DNA from: a bacterium
GTDB lineage: Bacteria; Bacillota; Clostridia; Lachnospirales; Lachnospiraceae
Direction of reading: 5' to 3'
Assembly: GCA_028727105.1 (NCBI GenBank)
Contig: JAQYOU010000090.1
Span: forward strand, 1 to 51,450
DNA length: 51,450 bases
Part shown: positions 1 to 10,379 of the stretch, piece after piece
How the letters are laid out: every line of letters starts with the position of its first letter
Numbering within the stretch: the stretch's first letter is position 1
Notes under the pieces: generated by a model
What the model saw: the letters and a program-made list of their open reading frames with translations, nothing else
What the model was told of the DNA's origin: nothing
The model's database searches: none
Program-made: the position numbers and the translations under genes

Positions 1-560
1 AAAGCAATGTACTGGTCAACATCTATCCGTCTGACACCAATTGCTATAATATAAGCACACAAACGCTCAGCCGCCATTGCCATATCGTCATCTACATATC
101 GCTCTAAGTCCTTGAGTAAATCCAGCAATTGCAACACGCGATAATTATCGTTGGTTATTTCTGTTCGAGGTTTTCTTAATATGATCTTTTGATTTTTTAC
201 GCTTACCTCCCGGCGCTTTGCACTTGCTTGATTACTTACGATTTCTATCGTGAAAGGAACCTGAGTAGTAAGTCCAAGTTGATTTGCAAATGTATATCCG
301 GAATAATATCCATTGATCTGATTCTTCCTTGAGATATATTTATATTTTGCTACTTCGCTGGCCGATAAAGAAGTCCCACCGTTTAGTCTGGAAGCACCTT
401 TCAAATAATATATCCCTGTATCATATCTGAGAATCTGTCCGCTATCACAAAGCACCTTAAACATCTGGCGTAAATTTGTATCCGTAACAGGTAAGTCTAT
501 ATCTGACACAAAAATCGGTTCGTTCACTTTATAATTTTTCTGCAAATATTCCAGTAACAT
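1..560 (-). CDS. AbiEi/DUF6088-like antitoxin, truncated by the window start
   Basis: Manual minus-strand reading from ATG at 560: MLLEYLQKNYKVNEPIFVSDIDLPVTDTNLRQMFKVLCDSGQILRYDTGIYYLKGASRLNGG... open to position 1. N-terminal wHTH followed by a 'G-IYYLK' turn resembles AbiEi-type antitoxins. Absent from the ORF track because no stop lies in the window. Confidence 0.6.
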   Translation of the reverse strand, partial: MLLEYLQKNYKVNEPIFVSDIDLPVTDTNLRQMFKVLCDSGQILRYDTGIYYLKGASRLNGGTSLSASEVAKYKYISRKNQINGYYSGYTFANQLGLTTQVPFTIEIVSNQASAKRREVSVKNQKIILRKPRTEITNDNYRVLQLLDLLKDLERYVDDDMAMAAERLCAYIIAIGVRRIDVDQYIA

Positions 561-755
561 ATTATCCCTCTCTAACACATTTTGTTTATTGTGGTTAATT
601 TTTATTAGCTTTAATATAACTTATCTTTACCATTTTTGTCAATATACGTTATTATATCCATTTTCCAGTGACTGATTCAGACATATACGGAAAAAGGCAA
701 GAATTATCATAGATTGCTCTACAATAACACCTGCCTTTCAAATGAAACAAACATT

Positions 756-1349
756 CTACGATAGGCTACTCTGCTCAGCAAGTTCCCGCAGTGACCCTTC
801 CAGATAAATGATCCCGACAACCACGCGCACCAGCACGATAAATGTCGCCACAAGTAATCCAGTCTGAACGCAAAGATTTTTAAGCACAGGAACCCCAAGC
901 AGCGTTGTAAGCGCAGCCTGCCAAATGCGGGTACTATACAGCCGGTCTCGCTCCGCAAGATGCAGATGATCTGCCAGATCACCGAGGTTTGTCATGAGCT
1001 GATAATGAAAATACAGGCTTGCCACAGCGATCACCACCTCAGCCACCGGAATTGAAAGGTTGATATCAAGCAGTTTGCACAGCCATAACACGCCCTCATA
1101 GCCAGCGAGCAGCGCTGCCAGAGGCTTCAAAAGCACAATTGACGGTTCCTGCTCACCAATGTCGTCACACGCCTCCCGGATCAGAAGATAACCTACCCAG
1201 TTCGGTAACAGATTCACCCGTCCCAAATTCAGGTTCAGGTATAAAAATGCATACCCAAAGCCAATCGCTTTCACCGCACTGCGCAGCTTTTCATAATTGA
1301 TGTTCTGCACCGATCCTGCAATTTCTCCCACACAGGTCTCATTGTTCAT
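756..1349 (-). CDS. hypothetical multi-pass membrane protein
   Basis: 197-aa ORF with several hydrophobic segments, overlapping the 3' end of the blaR1-like gene. Confidence 0.65.
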   Translation of the reverse strand: MNNETCVGEIAGSVQNINYEKLRSAVKAIGFGYAFLYLNLNLGRVNLLPNWVGYLLIREACDDIGEQEPSIVLLKPLAALLAGYEGVLWLCKLLDINLSIPVAEVVIAVASLYFHYQLMTNLGDLADHLHLAERDRLYSTRIWQAALTTLLGVPVLKNLCVQTGLLVATFIVLVRVVVGIIYLEGSLRELAEQSSLS

Positions 1350-3300
1350 ACACTTCCTCCAATCGCAATTCTTTCATAAATCTTCCATCCCAGTAAATCC
1401 GGACGCCGTAGCCCTCCGGCACACAGCCCGCCTGCTCAATATCCCAGCTTCCTCCGCTGCCCATTTTCATCACACCACCATTCTCCAACTCGCTGACCGG
1501 TCTGTTTTCCCATGCATAACCATCTGAGGAGCTTCCGCTATCTGAGCCCAGCACAGGCGTATGGGGATAGATAGGTGTATCTTCTCCCTCCGGCACCCGC
1601 GCGTAGACAATACCCACATGATGCACAGGCATCCCGGCATCTGCCTGACGGATATCATACACACCCTGCTGAAAGATACCTGCATCATGAAACTCTGCAT
1701 TTGGAATGAGTGTATCACCGGACATGGTGTTCCAGCTAATCATATTGTTACCCTCAACCATATAAAAATTGTATACATCAAGTACTACCTTTCCGTACTT
1801 ACACACTCCCTCGTAGCTTTGCAGCGACGGCAATAAAGACAGATCCATATTGTCTGCATTGAAAGCCGTATCGATACAGTCCATCTCCCCTGTGCATTCC
1901 ACGACCCAGCCGTCATCTGTCTCATGCGCCTGCACCGGCAGCACCAGTGTGCCATTCTCCGTCTGTTCTCCCGATGGAAATGCACCAGAAAACAGCAGCA
2001 ACACCTCATAATCTCCGTCTGCGCATTCCTTCAGATTACAGATCCGATAACCGCCAGCCTCATAGACTGCCATCCGATCTTTATTGTCAAAACCATGTCC
2101 CACATGATATGTCACCCAGCCATCCGCAGCACTCTTTCGCATTGCTGTCTCCAAAGCTTCCTGCTGCGACAACGGTGAAGCCATCGCCAGATAAATGCCA
2201 TTCTGATAAAGAATTCCTTTCGCGTAGGTGTCCAGCGCCCCCGCCAGCGTCGTACACCGCTTCACACGGCTCATGGCAAGCGCATAATCCAGCCGTGACT
2301 CATCCACAGGGCGGAGCCATTCGTCCGAACCGTTTACCGTCTGCCCACTCACAGCTGCATTGATCAAAAGCACTGCCATACAAACAAGCGCAAAGGTCAC
2401 GCCCTTCGGATATGTTTTGAAACGCACGATCGCCTCGATGCGCCGTGCGATATTTTTGCCGCCGTTTGAGATGGAGCTCGTGCCGGGCATGCGCGCATAA
2501 CGATCATTTGCCATCAGAAGCAGCGTCTTTCCGTAATCCCGGCGCGCCTCGCCCTCCAGCCGCTCCAGCACCCGCTGGTCACAGCACGTCTCCAGATCAT
2601 TTTCGATCCGATTCACAACACACCATAAAAACGGATTGCACCAGTGCAGTGCCCGCAAGATACACCAGATCATATTTTTTACCGGATCAAAATGTGCACG
2701 ATGCAAAAGTTCATGCAACAGGACCGAATCGCTCAGTTCACGATCTTCCGGCAGCACGAGCACGGGACGAAAAATGCCACACACAAACGGACTATACACA
2801 CCACTTACCATGCGCACCGGAACCGTGCGCAGTCCGTAAGCTTCCGCTACCGAATCCACCTTTGCCTGCATTGACACATCTGCCACACCATTGTGCCGCA
2901 GCACCTTGCGCAGGCGAATATATGCAACTGCATAATGCCAAAGAACAGCCGCTATTCCCAGACCATAGATTACAAACAGCCAATCCGTCACACTCACAGG
3001 CATTTTCCGATACACGGGAAAAATATATCGATTTCCAGTCAGCTCATACATACTGCTGTAACCAGAGGTCAGATGCCGTTCTACCTTGGCTTTCAGCAGT
3101 TCTACCCACACCGGTACCGGAAGCAGAATACTCACCCCCGCCCGTACAGGCAGGATGATCCTAAGCGCCAATACAAGCCACAGGGCATACTGAACATTCG
3201 GTGACATTTTATCCAAAAGCAGCCGTTTGATGATCAGCAGCACAAGCGCCACCGCAGAAACCGACAACGTCTGTAAGAAAAATCCCCACACATTTGTCAT
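1339..3300 (-). CDS. BlaR1/MecR1-type M56 family membrane metallopeptidase
   Basis: 653 aa; N-terminal TM helices, 'LLHELLHRAHFDPVKN' HExxH-like motif typical of M56; directly downstream of a BlaI-like repressor. Confidence 0.88.
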   Translation of the reverse strand: MTNVWGFFLQTLSVSAVALVLLIIKRLLLDKMSPNVQYALWLVLALRIILPVRAGVSILLPVPVWVELLKAKVERHLTSGYSSMYELTGNRYIFPVYRKMPVSVTDWLFVIYGLGIAAVLWHYAVAYIRLRKVLRHNGVADVSMQAKVDSVAEAYGLRTVPVRMVSGVYSPFVCGIFRPVLVLPEDRELSDSVLLHELLHRAHFDPVKNMIWCILRALHWCNPFLWCVVNRIENDLETCCDQRVLERLEGEARRDYGKTLLLMANDRYARMPGTSSISNGGKNIARRIEAIVRFKTYPKGVTFALVCMAVLLINAAVSGQTVNGSDEWLRPVDESRLDYALAMSRVKRCTTLAGALDTYAKGILYQNGIYLAMASPLSQQEALETAMRKSAADGWVTYHVGHGFDNKDRMAVYEAGGYRICNLKECADGDYEVLLLFSGAFPSGEQTENGTLVLPVQAHETDDGWVVECTGEMDCIDTAFNADNMDLSLLPSLQSYEGVCKYGKVVLDVYNFYMVEGNNMISWNTMSGDTLIPNAEFHDAGIFQQGVYDIRQADAGMPVHHVGIVYARVPEGEDTPIYPHTPVLGSDSGSSSDGYAWENRPVSELENGGVMKMGSGGSWDIEQAGCVPEGYGVRIYWDGRFMKELRLEEVYEQ

Positions 3301-3303
3301 CGG

Positions 3304-3663
3304 CTACACCTCCATCTCATCAAGGAGCTTTCGCAAACGCTCCACCTCTTTTTCTGACATCTTTGATTCCTGCAAAAATGCCGCCACCAGTTCCCCGGCA
3401 GCTCCGCCGTATACCCGGTTTAAAAGATCCTGCCGCTCCGCTCTGGCACAGTCCTCTTTCGCCACTGCTGCTGCGTAGGGCTTCTCCTGTGCATGATCGA
3501 TAGCAACGAGTCCCTTAGCCGTCATTCGCGTCAGATAAGTATGTACCGTATTCCTGCTCCAGTTTTTTTCTTCCTTCAATGCCTGCGTTACCTCTGCGAG
3601 CGCAAATCGCTCTCCACTCCAAAGTACTGTCAGAACACTCCATTCCGCATCTGTCAGTTTCAT
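3304..3663 (-). CDS. BlaI/MecI/CopY family transcriptional repressor
   Basis: MKLTDAEWSVLTVLWSGERFALAEVTQALKEEKNWSRNTVHTYLTRMTAKGL; start moved to internal Met (3663) preceded by AGGAGG. Confidence 0.9.
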   Translation of the reverse strand: MKLTDAEWSVLTVLWSGERFALAEVTQALKEEKNWSRNTVHTYLTRMTAKGLVAIDHAQEKPYAAAVAKEDCARAERQDLLNRVYGGAAGELVAAFLQESKMSEKEVERLRKLLDEMEV

Positions 3664-3671
3664 AAAAATAA

Positions 3672-3717
3672 GCCTCCTACAGTTGTAGTACAATGCAATA
3701 CTACAACTGTAGGAGGC
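3672..3717. promoter_or_regulatory. Perfect 19-bp inverted repeat containing two TACAnnTGTA boxes; candidate BlaI operator overlapping the SD
   Basis: gcctcctacagttgtagta-caatgcaa-tactacaactgtaggaggc; each arm contains CTACA-NN-TGTAG. Confidence 0.8.
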
Positions 3718-3726
3718 GTTTGTCAA

Positions 3727-5352
3727 TCACATATTTTCACTTGCTGCCTTTTGATCCAGTTCCTTCATCCGGCGCTTGCACTCATACATCCGGTCATCGG
3801 CCGCACGGAACAGCTCATCATAGCTTTCCCCGGCCTGATGCAGTGCATAACCGTATGCGATCTGAAGCTTCCACGGAACGTCCAACCCCTGCTGCTTTTC
3901 TTTCTGCACATTCTCCAGTCTGCGCAGGAGCATCCGAAGGAATTCCTCTGTGGCAGAATCAACGACCACTACAAATTCATCCCCGCCGATGCGGTACGCC
4001 TTTCCCTTCCCTTTAAACACCTGCGAGATGCAGTCAGCCGCACAGCAGATCAGCTCATCACCAGCCTGATGTCCGAAGCAGTCATTCGTGTGCTTCAGGT
4101 TATTGATATCCAGGACAACAAAACCAACCTTCGCATCGGGTGAAAGCTCCGACTGTTTTTTCACAAATGCCGCACGGTTTCCAAGATTCGTCAGAACATC
4201 TCTGTATGCCAGCCTTTGATAGGCCATGACCTTTGCATTGTGTCCCATCAGGCGATACAGCCTGTCATAGGCTGCCCACACAACAAAGAAAATGAAATAG
4301 TACAGGCCTGCACAAAAAACAGGCGCATAATTCGTTGTCGGCGAAAGGTTGAACCGGATCAGAGCGATCGCGCTAAAGATCGCAAATCCCACAAAGCCGA
4401 TCAGGATCTTTTTCATATCCCGGTTCTTATGCTTCCTCACATCCATGATCCCACCTGCAAGAATGGCCACGATCGTCACGACCATGAGCACATGAACGGT
4501 AATCAGCGTGTGATCCAGCGAGATCAGATGCGTCAGATGCGCAGTCATCATAAAAACAAGGTCAACCATATAAAGTATCGGGAGCACATCTAAAAAACGC
4601 ATCCTGTGGTCTGTTACTTCGCTGACAAACATCGTCAAAAACATCGGAAACAGGGTCAGCGAAGCATAGGCTGCGATGGTATTCCCGGCGATGTTCCGTG
4701 ACAATGTGAACAGGATCTTCGAATCACACACGATCCAGATCCCGGTCATCAGGATAAACGATCCCAAAAACCAAAGACTGCGCCGCATGCTTACATCCAT
4801 CTGGTGGCGCATCAGCCGGTAAAAATAGGCCATGATGATGAGCATCAGACAAACGGCCACAGCAAAGATCAGGGCGTAGGCTTGATCCGCCACAAAAACC
4901 AGATAGACAAGCGCTGCATTGCCATAATAAGCAGTTTCCTTCGCTGACAGCTCCACCCTGCTGCGCTCTCCAGAGTATCTGACGTGAAGTGTCTTTCCAC
5001 CAGTCCAAAGAGGCAGACGGATCCATTGTCTGGTTGAGCCTTTTTCTTTTTCCGAGTCGTCAAACTTTAATAACAGCCGATCACCTGCATAAACATTCAC
5101 GCTTGCCCAGTAGGTACCCACACTGATCACATCATCTGTCATGATCTGATTGGGAAGCTGATATGTATAATCCCAGGTGTTATCATCGATCTGCGTGCAG
5201 CTCTCCCATTCCAGCTGTTCCACATGAATGGTAGACGGCCGCATTTTATGTGCCAAAGGTCCCACGGAAAAGCTTTTTCCAATGGCGATCGCTAATATCA
5301 GGATGACACAGACACCCAGCAGTCTTTGAAATTTTAATAACTTATGGTTCAT
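3727..5352 (-). CDS. 7TM-sensor diguanylate cyclase (GGDEF)
   Basis: Extracytoplasmic N-term, 7 TM segments, 'YRDVLTNLGNRAAF ... YRIGGDEFVVVV'. Confidence 0.9.
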   Translation of the reverse strand: MNHKLLKFQRLLGVCVILILAIAIGKSFSVGPLAHKMRPSTIHVEQLEWESCTQIDDNTWDYTYQLPNQIMTDDVISVGTYWASVNVYAGDRLLLKFDDSEKEKGSTRQWIRLPLWTGGKTLHVRYSGERSRVELSAKETAYYGNAALVYLVFVADQAYALIFAVAVCLMLIIMAYFYRLMRHQMDVSMRRSLWFLGSFILMTGIWIVCDSKILFTLSRNIAGNTIAAYASLTLFPMFLTMFVSEVTDHRMRFLDVLPILYMVDLVFMMTAHLTHLISLDHTLITVHVLMVVTIVAILAGGIMDVRKHKNRDMKKILIGFVGFAIFSAIALIRFNLSPTTNYAPVFCAGLYYFIFFVVWAAYDRLYRLMGHNAKVMAYQRLAYRDVLTNLGNRAAFVKKQSELSPDAKVGFVVLDINNLKHTNDCFGHQAGDELICCAADCISQVFKGKGKAYRIGGDEFVVVVDSATEEFLRMLLRRLENVQKEKQQGLDVPWKLQIAYGYALHQAGESYDELFRAADDRMYECKRRMKELDQKAASENM

Positions 5353-5404
5353 AAAACCGGTGCCTCCATCTGTTTTAAAATCCGATCCGAAGGTCACGCA
5401 CAGC

Positions 5405-6277
5405 TTACAGCTTGCTCATGATCTTCACGTGCTTCTTCAGTATCTTGTAATAGCTGCTGCCCTGCTCCTGACCAAATTTTTTGACCGCTTCCACATTCAG
5501 CTTCTGCAGATTTTTCTTTGGTTCGTCAATGTGATTGTAAATATCCATCACATCATCCGTCCCGGCGGGATTACCGCCTGCACGCTCCAGCGCCATGGAA
5601 AAATAGTTTTTCAGGCGCGCCTTACGCTTCGGAAGATAGAATTCAGACAGATACTCCAGCTGTTCCTTGTGGTCCTTCATATAATAGTAGATCGCATCGC
5701 CGATCTCCTGATCATACATACAGACAAACGCATCATGGAACAGCGTAAGCTTTGACAGGGGGATAGATCTGCCCAGCTGTTCGATATCAGACAGATACGC
5801 AAATTCCGGCTCCTTCTCAGGCTCCTCCTGCAGCTCTTCCACCGGTTCAACGACAACCGGATCCATCTCCCCGGTCTTGTTCCGTGGTTTCCGGCAAAGC
5901 TGTTTGCACTCTGTACTCTTCATGCGCCGCACCGGGATCTCCCGCTGCGTCCAGTATTTGACAACCGCATCGAAGCCGTTGTCGTTGGATACGATGACAA
6001 ACACATGCCCCGGCTGCGTGGCCACCCGAGCCCCCAATTCCGTGACAAGCTGAAAATCCAGCGCATTGCTGCCTTCCACACATTTGATCCACCGGATGGG
6101 ACGGTCGGAAAGCTGGGTCAGTTCGATGACTTTCTCATAACTCATATGCGGACTTTTCTCGGTATAGAACACAAGGATCTCGTCCTGTTCATCCATTTCA
6201 GGCACAAGCCGGATCCAGACATCATTTACATTTTCACTGTCTACCAGATAAACGGTAGGTAATTTCGACTGATTCAT
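5405..6277 (-). CDS. PIN-like/NYN-like domain protein
   Basis: TVYLVDSENVNDVW ... SNALDFQLVTELG ... VIVSNDNGFDAVV: acidic residue pattern of PIN/NYN folds. Confidence 0.65.
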   Translation of the reverse strand: MNQSKLPTVYLVDSENVNDVWIRLVPEMDEQDEILVFYTEKSPHMSYEKVIELTQLSDRPIRWIKCVEGSNALDFQLVTELGARVATQPGHVFVIVSNDNGFDAVVKYWTQREIPVRRMKSTECKQLCRKPRNKTGEMDPVVVEPVEELQEEPEKEPEFAYLSDIEQLGRSIPLSKLTLFHDAFVCMYDQEIGDAIYYYMKDHKEQLEYLSEFYLPKRKARLKNYFSMALERAGGNPAGTDDVMDIYNHIDEPKKNLQKLNVEAVKKFGQEQGSSYYKILKKHVKIMSKL

Positions 6278-6431
6278 ATATTTCTCCTATGTTTTGCAAA
6301 AGTATCATTCAGAGCGCGAACTCCAAATTATATCTTAGCACAAAACAGTTGTGAAAATCCACCTAAAATGATAGAATATGTAATAGAATAATTCTTGGTA
6401 AAATTCAGGAGAATCAGGAGGACTTTTAGCA

Positions 6432-7706
6432 TTGAAAACAAATACGATCTGTGTACAGGGCGGTTACACGCCCGGAAACGGCGAACCCCGCCAGATCCCC
6501 ATTGTCCAGAGCACAACCTTCAAATATGACACCAGCGAAGACATGGGTAAATTATTTGACCTTGAGGCAGAGGGCTATTTTTACACCCGTCTGCAAAACC
6601 CCACCAACGACTATGTAGCAGCAAAGATTGCCGAATTAGAGGGCGGTACCGCTGCCATGCTCACTTCCAGCGGACAGGCCGCAAACTTTTTTGCACTGTT
6701 CAACATCTGCGAGTGCGGCGATCACATCGTATCCAGCAGCAGCATTTACGGTGGAACGTTCAATCTGATCTCCGTGACCATGAAACGCATGGGCATTGAT
6801 GTCACCTTCGTTTCACCGACCGCTACCGAGGAGGAATTAAACGCTGCTTTTCGTCCGAACACCAAGGCAATGTTTGGTGAGACCATCGCCAATCCGGCGC
6901 TGACGGTATTAGACATTGAATTATTTGCAAAGGTAGCACACGCACACGGCGTTCCGCTGATCGTGGACAATACCTTTGCCACTCCGGTAGGCTGCCGTCC
7001 CTTCGAGTGGGGAGCAGATATCGTCACCCACTCCACCACCAAATACATGGACGGACACGGTGCCGGTGTGGGCGGAGCGATCGTGGACAGCGGTCATTTT
7101 GACTGGATGGCACACGCAGACAAATATCCCGGACTTACCACTCCCGATGAAAGCTATCACGGTGTCAATTACTCCGAGCGCTTCGGCAAGGAGGGCGCTT
7201 TCATCACAAAATGTACCACACAGCTCATGCGTGATCTGGGATCGATCCAAAGCCCCCAGAACGCATTCCTGTTAAACCTTGGGTTAGAGAGTCTTCATGT
7301 GCGCATGAAACGTCATTGTGAAAACGGACAGGCTGTTGCGGAATTCTTGCACGATCATCCGAAGGTAGCTTACGTCAACTACTGTGGACTGCCGGACGAC
7401 CCGTATCACGCCCTGGCAGAGAAATATCTGCCGAACGGCAGCTGCGGCGTTGTTTCCTTTGGACTGGCAGGCGGACGTGAAGCTGCAAGCATCTTTATGA
7501 AGAGCCTGAAGCTGGCAGCCATTGAGACACATGTGGCAGATGCAAGAACCTGCTGTCTGAACCCTGCATCCTCTACCCACCGTCAGATGACAGACGAGCA
7601 GTTAAAAGAAGCCGGCGTTCCGGCAGAGCTGGTGCGCATCAGTATCGGTCTTGAAGATATCGAGGATCTGATCGCGGACCTTTCCCAGGCGTTAGAACGT
7701 TGTTAG
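6432..7706 (+). CDS. metY: O-acetylhomoserine sulfhydrylase / cysteine synthase-type PLP enzyme
   Basis: 424 aa, MKTNTICVQGGYTPGNGEPRQIPIVQSTTFKYD..., PLP lysine region 'VTHSTTKYMDGHG'. Confidence 0.9.
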   Translation: MKTNTICVQGGYTPGNGEPRQIPIVQSTTFKYDTSEDMGKLFDLEAEGYFYTRLQNPTNDYVAAKIAELEGGTAAMLTSSGQAANFFALFNICECGDHIVSSSSIYGGTFNLISVTMKRMGIDVTFVSPTATEEELNAAFRPNTKAMFGETIANPALTVLDIELFAKVAHAHGVPLIVDNTFATPVGCRPFEWGADIVTHSTTKYMDGHGAGVGGAIVDSGHFDWMAHADKYPGLTTPDESYHGVNYSERFGKEGAFITKCTTQLMRDLGSIQSPQNAFLLNLGLESLHVRMKRHCENGQAVAEFLHDHPKVAYVNYCGLPDDPYHALAEKYLPNGSCGVVSFGLAGGREAASIFMKSLKLAAIETHVADARTCCLNPASSTHRQMTDEQLKEAGVPAELVRISIGLEDIEDLIADLSQALERC

Positions 7707-7712
7707 TTCACA

Positions 7713-7751
7713 TAAAAAAATGAGACTGCCAAAGCAGTCTCATTTTTTTAT
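7713..7751. terminator. bidirectional intrinsic terminator between convergent genes
   Basis: aaaaaaatgagactgc-caaa-gcagtctcattttttt. Confidence 0.9.
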
Positions 7752-8795
7752 GACGAATTGATACAATGTCACAACCAATCCCACCAGGATCATCAGGTAA
7801 AAGCTCACACCTCTGCTGATACACATGGAGGCAGTCACATGTCCGGCGGTAAAGATATCTAAAAATGCCCGCCGGTACATGGCCTCCGTGATGCCCTGGG
7901 CGCCGGGGATCGGCAGCATGTCTACACCTATGTACACGGCCGCCTGCAGCCACATGACCGTTGTAAGGGAGGCCCCGCTCATTCCCATACCGCGATAAAC
8001 CACATACGTCAGCGCAAATACCGCCGCCCGCTGCACCACTGTTCCAAGAAACACCACGAACATCTTTCCCTTGTGTTCCTTCAGAAATGACAGTGCATGC
8101 TGATAATTCTCCATGAAGTGATCCAGCCTTGCCTTCTTCGAACCAGCCTTTTTCATCAGATGCAGCTTTACCGCCAGCCATTCCACCTTCGCGATCAGCA
8201 TGCGTATCACAGCCGGGGTAAACATGACCATCAAAAGCCCCACAACCAGTGCGGCATTGAGCGTCAGTCCAAGCAAAAACAGGCGATAATAGCCTTTTCC
8301 CAGATAGCCTCGAAGAGGCTCATGCCAAAAGATCAGGATCCCCACACCGAAGATCACAAGCACCAGCTTATACATGAGCGCTACCGTCATAAGTACCACG
8401 GAACTCAGTGACCAGGAATTCCCATCGCGTTTTAAATAATAAAGCTGCATGGGCTGCCCGCCGGTTGCCGACGGCGTGATACCGGAAAACAAAAATCCAA
8501 TAAAGGAGCAGCTGATACAGCTTCCCAGGCTGCTTGTTCCGTCGATCGCCCGGAGCAGATACCAGATCATCACCCCTTCTGCCCCAACAAAAAACAAAGC
8601 GATCACAACAGAGAGAAGCAGATGTCCGAAAGACATCTGCTTCATAGCTGTCAGTACTGCATCCACGCCTTCGTCCCGAAAGACGAACCACACGGTACCT
8701 ATCATGATGGCTAAAAATATTAAAACATTGATTACCAGTTTCTTTTTCTTACCTTTGTCCATATGATCTGACTCTATATTTCTACTTTCATTCAT
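7740..8795 (-). CDS. lysylphosphatidylglycerol synthase transmembrane (UPF0104/YbhN-like) family protein
   Basis: Polytopic, 'GVTPSATGGQPMQLYYL'-like motif (SGITPSATGGQPMQLYYLKRDG). Confidence 0.85.
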   Translation of the reverse strand: MNESRNIESDHMDKGKKKKLVINVLIFLAIMIGTVWFVFRDEGVDAVLTAMKQMSFGHLLLSVVIALFFVGAEGVMIWYLLRAIDGTSSLGSCISCSFIGFLFSGITPSATGGQPMQLYYLKRDGNSWSLSSVVLMTVALMYKLVLVIFGVGILIFWHEPLRGYLGKGYYRLFLLGLTLNAALVVGLLMVMFTPAVIRMLIAKVEWLAVKLHLMKKAGSKKARLDHFMENYQHALSFLKEHKGKMFVVFLGTVVQRAAVFALTYVVYRGMGMSGASLTTVMWLQAAVYIGVDMLPIPGAQGITEAMYRRAFLDIFTAGHVTASMCISRGVSFYLMILVGLVVTLYQFVIKK

Positions 8796-8802
8796 TTCCC
8801 TT

Positions 8803-10269
8803 CTACCAACGGCTTTTGGCAAACACGGCCTCACCGTCATCCTGCATCTTTGTCAGATCAGCAATGACCGCATCGATCGTATCCATCAGCTGACCGGATA
8901 CTTCCACAGCCTCCTCATAAAGTGCCAGTCTGGACTGCGCATCCTGATCTAAACGCTCCAGAACGGTCTTTCCCAATGTATGGAAGGTTCCATGCAATGT
9001 TCCGATCCGGTTCCACTTTTCAGCCAATTCCGGATGCTTGATCGCCAGTGCATAATAATAATGACCAAACATACATTTTTTCGGATTTACCTGGATCGGC
9101 TGCCCCATTCCTTCATCCACGATCTGCTTTAAGACTGTCAGCCAGTTCGCATGAGCAGTCTTTGCCTTTGTCAAAATGTCAATGATTTCTTCATTCTTCG
9201 GTGCGCGGCGGCTCTGCTCTAAGCCGGCATACATGTTTTCCACAATGGCAGACAACTCATCATCGATCTCTGCCAGCTGTCTCGCATAATCCACGCTCTT
9301 TTCTGCATCATCGCGGATATTTGATGTCATCCCTGCCAGCTGCTCCGCATCCTGCGTAGAGGAATCCATTGCCGTGTTGATCTCGTGAATGGCATCACGG
9401 ATCTCTCCGACGGATGTATTCATTTCCCGCACGTCATCAGCAATATTGCCAAGACGGCTGGTGTTTGCCAGCACACTTGCGGTTGCACCGTCTATCATCT
9501 CACCCATACGATTTCCGGATGCAACTGATTTTTCCAGGCTGGCACGGCTCTCCTCTGTCGCCTGATTCATCTGGCTGACAAACTGGCGCATATCAACCAG
9601 CTGTACATTTGTATCGTCTGCAAGCTTGCGAACCTCGTCCGCAACAACCGCAAAGCCCTTTCCCAGCTCTCCTGCACGGGCTGCCTCAATGGAAGCATTC
9701 AGTGCCAACAGATTCGTCTGCCCGGCGATTGCCTGAACCTTATCCACGATCTCATTCACTTCGTCAACCAGACGCATCAGCCGGGTCATCTCATCTGCCA
9801 TGACCTTCATATCCTCAACCAGCTCATCCTTCAGCTGCTTTGCATCATTTAACAGCTGCTGGCTCTCCTTTGTCTTTGTCGCCAAAAGCTGGGCATCCTC
9901 ATTGAGATGGTGAAGCATCTCAGAGGTTGCCTTTGCATTCTCATCTACCATGTTCAGACTTGCTGTCGTCTCCTCCACAATGGCAAGATTGGAATCACTG
10001 ACCTCTGCCAAAGATCTCGCGTAGTTCATCAGCTGTCCGGAAATATGTGTCATCCCCACATCAAATACACTCAGTCTGCTTGTGGAATCCATCAGCGCTT
10101 TGGATGCATCCGACAGGCGTACCTCATTTACGATCAGACTCTGCAGATCCTCCTTTACCGTATCCTCGTCCGGCTGCACCCCGGTGTCAAGCGGCGCGCC
10201 GGTAACGGCCTCTTCCGCCTCGCTAATCGCCTCATAAATGACCTGAAAAGCCTTTTTTCTTCTTATCAT
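8803..10269 (-). CDS. cytosolic methyl-accepting chemotaxis protein with C-terminal CZB domain
   Basis: MCP signalling tip '[37 protein letters not shown]'; C-term '[12 protein letters not shown]...[16 protein letters not shown]...LHGTFHTLG' fits CZB. Confidence 0.9.
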   Translation of the reverse strand: MIRRKKAFQVIYEAISEAEEAVTGAPLDTGVQPDEDTVKEDLQSLIVNEVRLSDASKALMDSTSRLSVFDVGMTHISGQLMNYARSLAEVSDSNLAIVEETTASLNMVDENAKATSEMLHHLNEDAQLLATKTKESQQLLNDAKQLKDELVEDMKVMADEMTRLMRLVDEVNEIVDKVQAIAGQTNLLALNASIEAARAGELGKGFAVVADEVRKLADDTNVQLVDMRQFVSQMNQATEESRASLEKSVASGNRMGEMIDGATASVLANTSRLGNIADDVREMNTSVGEIRDAIHEINTAMDSSTQDAEQLAGMTSNIRDDAEKSVDYARQLAEIDDELSAIVENMYAGLEQSRRAPKNEEIIDILTKAKTAHANWLTVLKQIVDEGMGQPIQVNPKKCMFGHYYYALAIKHPELAEKWNRIGTLHGTFHTLGKTVLERLDQDAQSRLALYEEAVEVSGQLMDTIDAVIADLTKMQDDGEAVFAKSRW

Positions 10270-10379
10270 CTGTCTATGTTCCCCCTATTACCTGTTTCTA
10301 CGGTTCGTATAATACCTCCTTCTATTGTATCACTTTTTTCAAAGAATAAAAGAGTTTATTTACAGGAACCCATTCATCC

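Noticed and set aside
2445-3158. 237-aa plus-strand ORF antisense to the BlaR1-like gene
   Set aside because: Low-complexity Pro/His/Ala-rich translation with no family features; fully inside a strong minus-strand CDS.
6300-6431. Possible SAM/T-box riboswitch upstream of metY
   Set aside because: The short leader shows no recognisable conserved riboswitch core or terminator-antiterminator pair.
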